A stretch of DNA of 64,000 nucleotides from JBEKYD01 sp049509915 (GTDB taxonomy: Bacteria > Acidobacteriota > Terriglobia > Bryobacterales > Bryobacteraceae), in contig JBEKZL010000020.1 in the NCBI GenBank assembly GCA_049509915.1, positions 1 to 64,000 of the forward strand, given 5' to 3'. Position numbers and translations under genes: made by a program. This document shows positions 7,285 through 14,258 of this stretch, one piece after another. The notes beneath the pieces were generated by a model. That model was given only the letters and a program-made list of their open reading frames with translations. It was not told the origin of the DNA and searched no databases. Numbering within the stretch: the stretch's first letter is position 1; each line of letters begins with the position of its first letter.

Positions 7285-8817
7285 TTATCGGATGTGCTCG
7301 ATAAACCTTGAGCCTGGGGTACTGACCATTCCGCGCTGCGAGCCGTCCTGAAACAATACGACGTAGACATCGCCGAAGCGGGTCAAGCGGTTCTGCCAGG
7401 CGGCCAATTCCGGCCGGGCGGCAAACCACTTACGCCACCAACGCGCATTTCCGGCCCCGCCGTAGATGGCGAAACGGCGCGCCGCCACCAGCGGGCCAGC
7501 CAGCAATCCGGCGGCATAGTCTTCCGCCTGCGGCGAGCTTTCGAATGGAAATAGAACGACGGGACCGTGCGGCGGATAGATGGGCAGATGAGCATACAGG
7601 AAGCCGGGCAGAGGATAATCCGGCTGCCACACCGGCCAACGCGCTTCGACGAATGGGCTGGGGCAGACAATTGGCGTCGAAGCCGCATCGGAGGGGCGGT
7701 TGAGCAACTCCACGGCAGCGCGCCAATCGGATTTTTCGTGCGGCGGCCAAAGGACGTTCCATTGTCCCAGCACCAGAATGGCGCCAATCCCGAGCAGGGC
7801 CGCGGCCGGCCGCCACCTTGTCTCGGGCAGAAAACGCGCCGCCACCCAGGTGGCCGAAAGCGCTACGCCGGGGAGAAACAACGACAGATAACGATTCAGA
7901 AAGAGACTGTTGCCGGTCGCGAGCGAAAAGCCATAAAGAGCCAATGGATGCAGCAGCCACCAGGCAAAAATCAGGAGCGTGTCGGCCCAGGCAATGGCAA
8001 GCGCGGGTTGGGCCGGCGGGCGGCGGGCGCCGCGCGCCGCCCGCCGGCTCCAGAGCCAGGCGGCCGCGCCCACGATCAGTACCAGGTTCCATCGCGCCAG
8101 ATGGAGCGCGTCCCGCCAGGTGGGCGGCTTGACGATGACGTGCGCGGCAGCCTGGCCGGAGAGCGCCAGAGCCAGGCGCGCCACCGGCAGCAGCACCACC
8201 GCCAGCAGGGCGAAGACCAGCAAAACCCTGGGCCAGAACCGGTGCGAGCCGCTCGCCAGGCGAGCCGCGGCGTAAATCAAGAAAACGCCGTAGAACGGCC
8301 AGTACACCAGGTGTACCCGCCACAGCAGGCCGGCAGCCAGGACAAACAGAAGTCCGTCGCGCAGCACGCCGCGATCGAGAAAACGCACCAGAAACCAGAC
8401 CGCGGCGGCGGAGACGGCGATTCCCAGAGCATAGGGGCGGGCATCGGCGGCATGGTAATCGATGCCGCGCATGGCGAGACAGGCAAACACGGCGAACCAA
8501 CCGGCCCCGGAATGGATCAAGCGGCGCGCCAGGGCCGCCAGAATCCCGAGCGCCAGCGCCATGGCCAGCACCGAGGGCAGTCGATAGGAAATCTCCGAGA
8601 AACCCAGCCAGCGCTCGGCCAGCCGAGGCAGCCAGTAGTAGAAAGACGCCGGCACCTGCGGGGCGACCGCGAGCGACGGGTCGGCGGGATGGTGGACGAC
8701 GAAGGCCGTGACCATCTCGTCCACCCAGAAGCTCGATCCGATCGGCATGAGCCAGAGGCGCGCAATGGCGATAACCAGAACTGCCCAGAGGGCGCCGCCG
8801 ACGACCTTATTTCGCAT
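7285..8817 (-). CDS. Integral membrane glycosyltransferase (ArnT/PMT-like, GT-C fold)
   Basis: A 510-aa polytopic protein with about eleven hydrophobic segments. Near residue 33 the first periplasmic loop contains the acidic pair in FWVDEM, the place where GT-C enzymes that use polyprenyl-phosphate sugars carry their catalytic aspartate. The C-terminal 150 residues form a soluble periplasmic domain. The family transfers a sugar from a lipid carrier to lipid A, protein or cell-wall glycan. I choose the ATG at 8817; an upstream TTG at 8835 is possible. The cytoplasmic GT2 enzyme just upstream on the same strand could make the lipid-linked donor, so the two may act in one pathway. Confidence 0.8.
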   Translation of the reverse strand: MRNKVVGGALWAVLVIAIARLWLMPIGSSFWVDEMVTAFVVHHPADPSLAVAPQVPASFYYWLPRLAERWLGFSEISYRLPSVLAMALALGILAALARRLIHSGAGWFAVFACLAMRGIDYHAADARPYALGIAVSAAAVWFLVRFLDRGVLRDGLLFVLAAGLLWRVHLVYWPFYGVFLIYAAARLASGSHRFWPRVLLVFALLAVVLLPVARLALALSGQAAAHVIVKPPTWRDALHLARWNLVLIVGAAAWLWSRRAARGARRPPAQPALAIAWADTLLIFAWWLLHPLALYGFSLATGNSLFLNRYLSLFLPGVALSATWVAARFLPETRWRPAAALLGIGAILVLGQWNVLWPPHEKSDWRAAVELLNRPSDAASTPIVCPSPFVEARWPVWQPDYPLPGFLYAHLPIYPPHGPVVLFPFESSPQAEDYAAGLLAGPLVAARRFAIYGGAGNARWWRKWFAARPELAAWQNRLTRFGDVYVVLFQDGSQRGMVSTPGSRFIEHIR

Positions 8818-8840
8818 CGTAAATACGGAAAGCAAACGGT

Positions 8841-8860
8841 TTATCTGTGTTCATCAGCGG
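8841..8860 (+). repeat. Half copy of the TTATCGGTGTTCATCGGTGG repeat
   Basis: This 20-mer is a diverged copy of the unit that forms each arm of the long hairpin at 17316-17395 (TTATC..GTTCATC..GG is kept). It lies between the two glycosyltransferase genes. Confidence 0.5.
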
Positions 8861-8883
8861 TTCGAATTTGATTTTTCATATCC

Positions 8884-8906
8884 AGGCGGCCCGGAGGCCT
8901 GTCCCC
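8884..8906 (+). repeat. Half copy of the GGAGGCCTGTCCC palindromic repeat
   Basis: The sequence GGCCCGGAGGCCTGTCCCC matches the right arm of the palindromic element at 49296-49370 except for a few bases. It follows directly on the 3' end of the GT2 gene. Confidence 0.45.
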
Positions 8907-8909
8907 CTC

Positions 8910-9704
8910 TCACCGCTCGATCTCGAAAGGAAGAACGTCGGGCTTGCCGATGCTACTGGCCCTTTCCGGGAATTTGAAAATCGCGGCGCGGCCGATGCCC
9001 CACTTCGCCAGACGGAACTGGAGCGAGGTACGCAGCACGCCCAAACCATAGATGGCGCTGCGGCGGAAATTGATGGAGGAAGCTTCCGGGAAATAGCGGG
9101 TGGGGCAGGAGATCTCGCCTATGCGCGCGCCCATCAGCACGGCTTGGGCAATCACCTGGTTGTCAAATACGAAATCGTCGGAATTGCGTTCCAGCGGCAT
9201 GGCTTCCAGCAACTCCCGGCTGTAGGCGCGGAAGCCAGTGTGATACTCGGAGAGCTTGGCGCCCATGAGTAGGTTTTGTATCAGGGTGAGGAAGCGGTTG
9301 GAGACGTACTTGTAGAGCGGCATGCCGCCGCGCAGGGCGCCGCCGCCCAGAATCCGCGAGCCCAGTGCCAGGTCGTAGACGCCGTAGGCAATCATGGTGG
9401 CGATGGGCGTGACCAGCAGCGGATTGTACTGGTAATCGGGGTGCAGCATGACCACGACGTCGGCGCCGCGCGCGAGGGCTTTGGCGTAGCAGGTTTTCTG
9501 ATTGCCGCCGTAGCCGCGGTTGCGCGCGTGTACTTCCACGGTCAGCCCCAGGCGCCGCGCCACATCGGCGGTATCGTCGTTGGAGTGGTCGTCCACCAGG
9601 ATGCTCTCGTCCACGATTTCGGGCAGTTCGCGAACGGTGGCTTCGAGAGTCTTGGCCGCGTTGTAGGCGGGCAGGACGACGACGATGCGCTTTCCGTTGA
9701 TCAA
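8910..9704 (-). CDS. Family 2 glycosyltransferase (dolichol-phosphate mannosyltransferase-like)
   Basis: A cytoplasmic GT-A enzyme that moves a nucleotide-activated sugar to an acceptor, probably a polyprenyl phosphate. The nucleotide site is seen as VVVLPAYNAAKTLE at the start and ILVDDHSNDDT near residue 37; the metal-binding acidic motif is in VVMLHPDYQYNP; the acceptor region HTGFRAYSRELLE and the C-terminal FPEASSINF segment are also typical. No ATG precedes the conserved N-terminus; the best start is a TTG at 9704, giving 264 residues. An open frame continues upstream for 250 codons but is not homologous and overlaps the toxin remnant. The membrane glycosyltransferase at 7285-8817 is downstream on the same strand. 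Confidence 0.85.
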   Translation of the reverse strand: MINGKRIVVVLPAYNAAKTLEATVRELPEIVDESILVDDHSNDDTADVARRLGLTVEVHARNRGYGGNQKTCYAKALARGADVVVMLHPDYQYNPLLVTPIATMIAYGVYDLALGSRILGGGALRGGMPLYKYVSNRFLTLIQNLLMGAKLSEYHTGFRAYSRELLEAMPLERNSDDFVFDNQVIAQAVLMGARIGEISCPTRYFPEASSINFRRSAIYGLGVLRTSLQFRLAKWGIGRAAIFKFPERASSIGKPDVLPFEIER

Positions 9705-9816
9705 GAGGGTAACCTCAGTCTCTGCTTCGAGTGTAACGCGTAAGCCTGCAGCGGTCAGCTGCCAGCGACCGGACGAACGGTTCGGCTTCTGCGCCAATCC
9801 GCGATAAGCTACCGCT

Positions 9817-10307
9817 ATGGCAAAGGCGCTCTCGTTCCTTCCGGCCCATACAGCTCTGCTCGGCAGTGAACGTGGAGCTTCCAGACAATTGTCGGTCGGC
9901 GCCTTGGATCGTTCAGTTGAGGTGCTGGCTTCGGTGCCCCTGGTCCTCGAATACGAGGCGGTCCTGACTCGGCCGGAGCACCTGGAGGCCAGTGGCCTGA
10001 CGGCGCCCGAGGTGAATGAGGTACTCGATGCGTTAGTAAAGGTATCGATTCCGGTGGCTCTCCGGTTTTGTGGCGCCCACGGCTGAAAGACCCAGCCGAC
10101 GAGATGGTGCTGGAGACGGCGGTCAAAGGGGCGGCAGACTGGCCGGTTACTTTCAATCTTCGCGATCTCGCCGACGCCGCCCGGGAGTTTGAGATTCGTG
10201 TGGCGCCGCCATGCGATGCATGGAGGGAGATTCGGAGACATGAGAAGAAGTACTGTCGCTTTGCGCCTACAGGCGTCAATATTGGACGAGGCGCGTCGCG
10301 TTTCTGA
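9817..10307 (+). pseudogene. Broken PIN-domain toxin gene
   Basis: Two overlapping frames together match a PIN-type ribonuclease toxin: the first ends with VLASVPLVLEYEAVLTRPEHL and VNEVLDALVKVSIPV, the second continues WRPRLKDPADEMVLETAV and VTFNLRDLADAAREFEIRV. One missing base in the T-run near 10067 shifts the frame. The usual N-terminal LDT motif with the first catalytic aspartate is also not visible: the beginning reads LPAHTALLGSERGASRQL. PIN toxins cleave RNA with a cluster of acidic residues, so the product should be inactive. Its antitoxin gene follows at once and is intact. Confidence 0.75.
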
Positions 10308-10488
10308 AACCGAGGGTGTAGCACTGAACCAGTTCATCAACGTCGCAGTGGCCGAGAAATTATCGGCCTTGCGGACCGAAGAGTATCTCCGTGAGCGCGG
10401 GGCAAGGCGCGATGTGGCGAAAGCGAAGCGACTCCTGAAGCTCGCGGGCCGCGGCAACTCTCCGCCGCCCGGCGACGAACTGGCCTGA
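10240..10488 (+). CDS. Ribbon-helix-helix/HicB-type antitoxin
   Basis: An 82-aa protein starting at an ATG with GGAGGGAG upstream. The N-terminal strand RRSTVALRLQ followed by two helices (SILDEARRVSETEGV, NQFINVAVAEKLSALRTEEYL) is the layout of small DNA-binding antitoxins that pair with PIN toxins. The basic C-terminal tail would bind the toxin. The start overlaps the end of the broken toxin gene. The known partner arrangement in this family is antitoxin and PIN toxin side by side, so the pair is recognisable although the toxin is dead. Confidence 0.75.
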   Translation: MRRSTVALRLQASILDEARRVSETEGVALNQFINVAVAEKLSALRTEEYLRERGARRDVAKAKRLLKLAGRGNSPPPGDELA

Positions 10489-10615
10489 ATCGAAAACGGC
10501 GAGCGTGACGCTTGGCGTGGAACAGGTCCACTTTTCCGGCCAGAACCGATGTGAGGCTCGTTTCTGGTCCCAAGCTATCGGTGTACGGTGCGAATGCTCG
10601 GAGTTCGGATTAAGA

Positions 10616-11170
10616 TCATTCTGCGAGACGCAGCCTGTTCGATACGAGCTTGCCCTCCCAGCATGGGAACACATTGGGGTTTGGATAACCGTACAGTGGG
10701 CACGATGGGGCCGTGCCTTGAAAATGGACGCAATCCCACTCCACCCACAGATGTGCTCGTTGCTGAAGCAATGCGGGTAACGGAGTCATAGCCGAACGCC
10801 AATCCGCGGCGGGCAATTCGAGAGTGTAACTCGCGTGGGGGACCAAGGGGACGACAATCGGGTCGAAGCGACCCCTAAGGGGCCTGTCATCATCGAGCGT
10901 GAAACTATGCTGGCCGTCGGCGGCGGCAACGAATAATCGCAGGCGGTATCCGGAGATTCGGTCGCCGGTTGCGAACCCCAAAGGGACCAACAAGGGGTAG
11001 CGGCCAAGGTAGTTGACGGTGACACGAACCTGAGGGTCAACACGGCTCTCGGACAGTATCGCGACGGACATTCTCAATCCGTCCACCGTCTGCCCCCACT
11101 CGCTCGTCTCGCCGGCCCCAACGGGGAGGGCGATCCAGAGCAACGCCGAGGCTGCCAGTGCTTGTTTCAT
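10616..11170 (-). CDS. Hypothetical secreted protein (184 aa)
   Basis: I choose the ATG at 11170 since it begins a signal peptide (KQALAASALLWIALPVGAGE); an upstream in-frame start would add 32 residues of no coding character. The mature part looks like one beta-rich domain (VNYLGRYPLLVPLGF, RLRLFVAAADGQHSF, PHASYTLELPAADW) and ends with three cysteines (WDCVHF, SCPLYG, PCWEGK). I recognise no family. It runs toward the toxin-antitoxin remnant and starts close to the end of alaX on the same strand, with about 97 bases between. Confidence 0.65.
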   Translation of the reverse strand: MKQALAASALLWIALPVGAGETSEWGQTVDGLRMSVAILSESRVDPQVRVTVNYLGRYPLLVPLGFATGDRISGYRLRLFVAAADGQHSFTLDDDRPLRGRFDPIVVPLVPHASYTLELPAADWRSAMTPLPALLQQRAHLWVEWDCVHFQGTAPSCPLYGYPNPNVFPCWEGKLVSNRLRLAE

Positions 11171-11267
11171 GACTCTGTTAGACACCGGGGCTGGCGCCGG
11201 AGTTCCTACCGTGCAATGCGGAGGTCCTATCCACATCGGCAAGGGCCTGGCAAACCTCTGTCCCAAT

Positions 11268-12431
11268 TCACCGGCTCACTTGAGCCACCACGTGGTCGAG
11301 GCCGGCACGGTCGGCCACGCTGCCCTGGGCCATGCGGGGCGTGCCGCCGCCGCGGCCTCCAGCGGCGGAAAGCGCCGTCTTCAACAGTGCGCCGGCATCC
11401 ACCCCGGAATCGGCCGAGGCCGCCAGCAGCAGCGCGGGCGGTTCCTCGAGCACGGCCAGGAATACGGCCGCTGGTTGGCTGGTGAAGCTCTGCGCCACGG
11501 CGCGCAAGTCCTCCAGGTTGCCGCGGGCGGCGCGCTCAATGTGGCGGCGAAGGCCGCCGGTGCCGGGCGGGCAGATGGAATACAGTTCGCGACCGCGATA
11601 GCCGGCCAGTTCCAATTCCAGCTTGCGGCGGGCCTTATCGTCGGCGCGGGCGGCATCGAGCTGGGCCGCCACCAGCGCCGGGACCTCGTCCAAGGGCGCG
11701 GAAAACGCCTGGGCGGCGCGGTTGAGGGCTTCGAAATCGGCATGGGCGCGAGCTACTGCCCGGGCGCCGCAAAGGAATTCGACGCGCACTGTCTTGCGTA
11801 TTTTTTCGAGCTTGCGCAGCAGGACGACGCCGATTTCGCCGGTGGCGCGGACGTGCGTGCCGCCGCAGGCGCTGCGATCCAGACCGGCGATGGAGACGAT
11901 GCGCAGCGTGCCGGTGCGCTCCGAAGCCTTGCGCAAATCGCCGGCCTCCGCGGCATCTTCAAACGACAACGAAACCGGGCGATTTTCCGAGACGAGCTGG
12001 TTCGCGCGCCGTTCGGCCTCGGCCGCCACGCGCGGGTCGAGCGAGTCGGTTTGGAGGTCGATAGTAGACGTCTGGGCACCCAGATGGAAACTCACCGTCT
12101 TGAGCCGGAAGCATTCGGCGAAGACCGCCGATAAGAGGTGTTGGCCGCTATGCTGCTGCATGTGGTCGAAGCGGCGCGGCCAATCGACCAGGCACGCGAC
12201 CGGGCCGGGCGCGGCGGGTGCGGCGAGACGATGGGCGATGCGCTCATCTTCTTCCACGACATCGAGGACAGCGACTCCTCCGATGGAGCCGGTATCGAAA
12301 GGCTGGCCGCCCGAGACGGGATAGAACGCCGTCCGGTCGAGGTAGGCGGTGAGGCCGTCGGGTGAGGTTTCGACGAGATTCGCGCTGAACTCCCGCAGAT
12401 AGCTATCGGTGTAATACAATCGTTCGGTCAT
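11268..12431 (-). CDS. alaX: Alanyl-tRNA editing protein AlaX (long form)
   Basis: This free-standing editing enzyme hydrolyses mischarged Ser-tRNA(Ala) or Gly-tRNA(Ala). The N-terminal part resembles the AlaRS second additional domain; the zinc-binding site is seen as HMQQHSGQHLL near residue 91 and as CGGTH near residue 187. The C-terminal part ends with a DHHA1-like domain (GGRGGGTPRMAQGS). Length 387 fits the long AlaX class that keeps the C-terminal domain. The gene is downstream of a small gene at 12508-12660, and an IS3 element sits upstream of that. Confidence 0.92.
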   Translation of the reverse strand: MTERLYYTDSYLREFSANLVETSPDGLTAYLDRTAFYPVSGGQPFDTGSIGGVAVLDVVEEDERIAHRLAAPAAPGPVACLVDWPRRFDHMQQHSGQHLLSAVFAECFRLKTVSFHLGAQTSTIDLQTDSLDPRVAAEAERRANQLVSENRPVSLSFEDAAEAGDLRKASERTGTLRIVSIAGLDRSACGGTHVRATGEIGVVLLRKLEKIRKTVRVEFLCGARAVARAHADFEALNRAAQAFSAPLDEVPALVAAQLDAARADDKARRKLELELAGYRGRELYSICPPGTGGLRRHIERAARGNLEDLRAVAQSFTSQPAAVFLAVLEEPPALLLAASADSGVDAGALLKTALSAAGGRGGGTPRMAQGSVADRAGLDHVVAQVSR

Positions 12432-12507
12432 GAGCTTTGCGGTGAATTAAACCCTTGAGCCAGGCTGTTCCGCGGCATGCCTAGACCCAGTTACACGGAC
12501 CCAGCCG

Positions 12508-12660
12508 TTACCGTTCCGGCTCGGCTGCCGCTGCCGCGCTGCGATACGGGGGGCGGGGTTTCTTAGGCGCGCCCACATAGGCGTAGGGATCTTCGGGAGG
12601 CTCCAGCTGCCGGCGCTTGAAAAAGCGCCGAATCCCGTTCTTAATTTGCCGCGCGGTCAT
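12508..12660 (-). CDS. Small basic hypothetical protein (50 aa)
   Basis: I take the ATG at 12660 as start: the product begins MTARQIKNGIRRFFKRRQLE and continues EDPYAYVGAPKKPRPPYR, a basic, compact sequence with good codon character. The larger frame reaching to 12831 runs into the inserted IS and cannot be native. No family is recognised. The IS3 element begins 61 bases upstream, so the normal promoter region of this gene, or its link to dnaE2, has been cut. Confidence 0.5.
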   Translation of the reverse strand: MTARQIKNGIRRFFKRRQLEPPEDPYAYVGAPKKPRPPYRSAAAAAEPER

Positions 12661-12721
12661 GTCGAAATCATACTCCTTCGGCCGGCCAAACGAAAGCACG
12701 TGCACAAAATTGCACAGGCTT

Positions 12722-12761
12722 TGGACTTTTCCCAAAATTGAGACACAGGAAAATGCACAAC
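12722..12761 (+). repeat. Left inverted repeat of the IS3 element
   Basis: Begins TGGACTTTTCCC and ends GGAAAATGCACAAC. It matches the reverse complement of 14193-14233 with a few mismatches and one extra base. Confidence 0.85.
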
Positions 12762-12783
12762 TTCCATTCAAAGGAGAGTGCAG

Positions 12784-13116
12784 ATGGCCAAAAAGAAATG
12801 GGAACGCAGAGGCAAACAGTTCAAAAAGCAAGCTGTAGAGCAGATGGAGTCGTGCGCCAACATCTCGGCGTTGAGCCAGGAGCTGGGGGTGGCACGACGC
12901 GCGCTCTATAACTGGAAAGCGGAACAGGCGGCTGCCGCCGAGCCGCGCAGCCCCGAGCAGAACCTGCGGCGCGAGAACGCGCGGCTGAAACAGTCGCTGC
13001 CCGAGAAGGTTCTACAACTGGATTTTTTCGCAGGCGCCTTGCGCAGGATCGAAGAGCGACGCCGGCCGAGCACCGGCTCTGGCGGGACGCCGTCTACTTC
13101 AAGGTCCGGGAAATGA
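12784..13116 (+). CDS. IS3 transposase OrfA
   Basis: The 110-aa product has an N-terminal helix-turn-helix that binds the IS ends (FKKQAVEQMESCANISALSQ and LGVARRALYNWK) followed by a leucine-zipper-like helix (ENARLKQSLPEKVLQLDFF) that mediates dimerisation. The ATG at 12784 is preceded by AAGGAGAG. Its TGA overlaps the ATG of orfB. In this family a fusion with OrfB is often made by frameshifting; here the ATGA overlap would also allow re-initiation. Confidence 0.88.
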   Translation: MAKKKWERRGKQFKKQAVEQMESCANISALSQELGVARRALYNWKAEQAAAAEPRSPEQNLRRENARLKQSLPEKVLQLDFFAGALRRIEERRRPSTGSGGTPSTSRSGK

Positions 13117-14177
13117 CGCAACCGCAAGGCGGCCTCGAGGTGGAACAGATTTGCCAGTTGGTGGGCGTCAGCCGGGCTGGCTATTATCGGAGTCTTCAGC
13201 AGAAGGAGCCCAAACAGGAGGAGATGATCGTGCGTGCAGCCATGCAACAAATCGTGCTCGAGCACAAGCGGCGCTACGGCTCGCCACGCGTCACCCGTGA
13301 GTTAAAGGATCGGGGCCTGGCCGTGAATCACAAGCGCGTCGAACGCCTGATGAGGGAAGATAATCTGCTGGCCCTGCGCCACCGCCAGTTCCGCGTGACC
13401 ACCGATTCCCGGCACGACTTTCCGGTTTACCTCAATCTGGCCGCGCGGATGGAGCTCACCGGCATCAATCGGGTGTGGGCCGCCGACATCACCTACGTAC
13501 GGCTGGCGGAGGAGTTTGTCTATCTGGCCGTGGTCCTGGACCGGTTCTCGCGACGCGCGGTGGGATGGGCTTTGGATCGGAACATGACCACGCGGCTTAC
13601 CCGCGATGCCTTGCAGGCGGCCGTAACACTCCGCCATCCGCCGCCTGGCCTGGTGCACCATTCCGATCGCGGCGTGCAATACGCATCGGAGGAATATATC
13701 GCCTTGCTCACCGCGCAGGGGATGGTGCCCAGCATGAGCCGGCCCGCCAACCCTTACGACAACGCTTTCTGTGAAAGCTTTATGAAGACCCTCAAGAGCG
13801 AAGAGATCTACTGTCAGCAGTACCGGGATCTGGAGGATCTGCGCCACAATATCGGGGCGTTCATCGATGGCTATTACAACCGGGTGCGGTTGCATTCGGC
13901 TCTGGGGTACCGTACCCCGATGGGGTTTGAAGCGACCCATGCGGTGGCCGAACCCGCGGGCCTCACGGCGGCGGCGAAGGTGAGTTTTCCGAGGCATAGG
14001 GAGATCTACCGATCCGATGGCCCCAGTGGGGAACCGGCTCCGGCCGATTCCCCGGCCCATCGTCTCGATGAGTCTCCGGACGACTATTCCTCGGTGAGTT
14101 GCTCTCCAGCAGAGCTCACCTCCGCTTCACCGTCCAACCAGGAGCTTGCCGCCAACCTCGATCATGCGTCAAGATGA
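13113..14177 (+). CDS. IS3 transposase OrfB (DDE integrase core)
   Basis: The 354-aa product carries an HTH_21-like region (EHKRRYGSPRVTRELKDRG) and an rve integrase core. The DDE triad is seen as the D in VWAADITYVR, the D in HHSDRGVQYAS and the E in NAFCESFMKTLKSEE, followed by the YYNRVRLHSALGY motif of IS3 enzymes. The C-terminal 70 residues are proline- and serine-rich and extend beyond the core, close to the right inverted repeat. The active site is complete. Confidence 0.93.
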   Translation: MTQPQGGLEVEQICQLVGVSRAGYYRSLQQKEPKQEEMIVRAAMQQIVLEHKRRYGSPRVTRELKDRGLAVNHKRVERLMREDNLLALRHRQFRVTTDSRHDFPVYLNLAARMELTGINRVWAADITYVRLAEEFVYLAVVLDRFSRRAVGWALDRNMTTRLTRDALQAAVTLRHPPPGLVHHSDRGVQYASEEYIALLTAQGMVPSMSRPANPYDNAFCESFMKTLKSEEIYCQQYRDLEDLRHNIGAFIDGYYNRVRLHSALGYRTPMGFEATHAVAEPAGLTAAAKVSFPRHREIYRSDGPSGEPAPADSPAHRLDESPDDYSSVSCSPAELTSASPSNQELAANLDHASR

Positions 14178-14192
14178 TTTCATTAAACGGGC

Positions 14193-14233
14193 GTTGTGCA
14201 TTTTCTCCGTGTCTCACTCAGGGGGGAAGTCCA
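14193..14233 (-). repeat. Right inverted repeat of the IS3 element
   Basis: The reverse complement begins TGGACTTCCCCCC and ends GAAAATGCACAAC, pairing with 12722-12761. Confidence 0.85.
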
Positions 14234-14258
14234 CTTTCTACCGAACGAACCACATCTC

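Larger units (their letters stand above)
12722..14233 (+). mobile_element. IS3-family insertion sequence, complete
   Basis: The element is 1512 bp. It has imperfect terminal inverted repeats of about 40 bp that begin TGGACTT and both contain GAGACAC and AAAATGCACAAC. The flanking bases are CTT on both sides (12719-12721 and 14234-14236), a 3-bp target duplication as the IS3 family makes. It encodes the usual two frames, orfA and orfB, with an ATGA overlap. All parts look intact, so the copy is probably recent and may still move. It sits between the last codons of dnaE2 and the start of the 50-aa gene. Confidence 0.9.

Noticed and set aside
7567..8871. Open frame of 434 codons on the plus strand opposite the membrane glycosyltransferase
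   Set aside because: It is antisense to a gene with clear membrane-protein pattern; its translation is a Gln/Arg/Gly-rich composition artefact of high GC.
9705..10457. N-terminal extension of the GT2 gene by 250 codons
   Set aside because: The conserved GT2 start is at INGKRIVVVLPAYN; the upstream part is not glycosyltransferase-like and runs antisense to the PIN/antitoxin pair.
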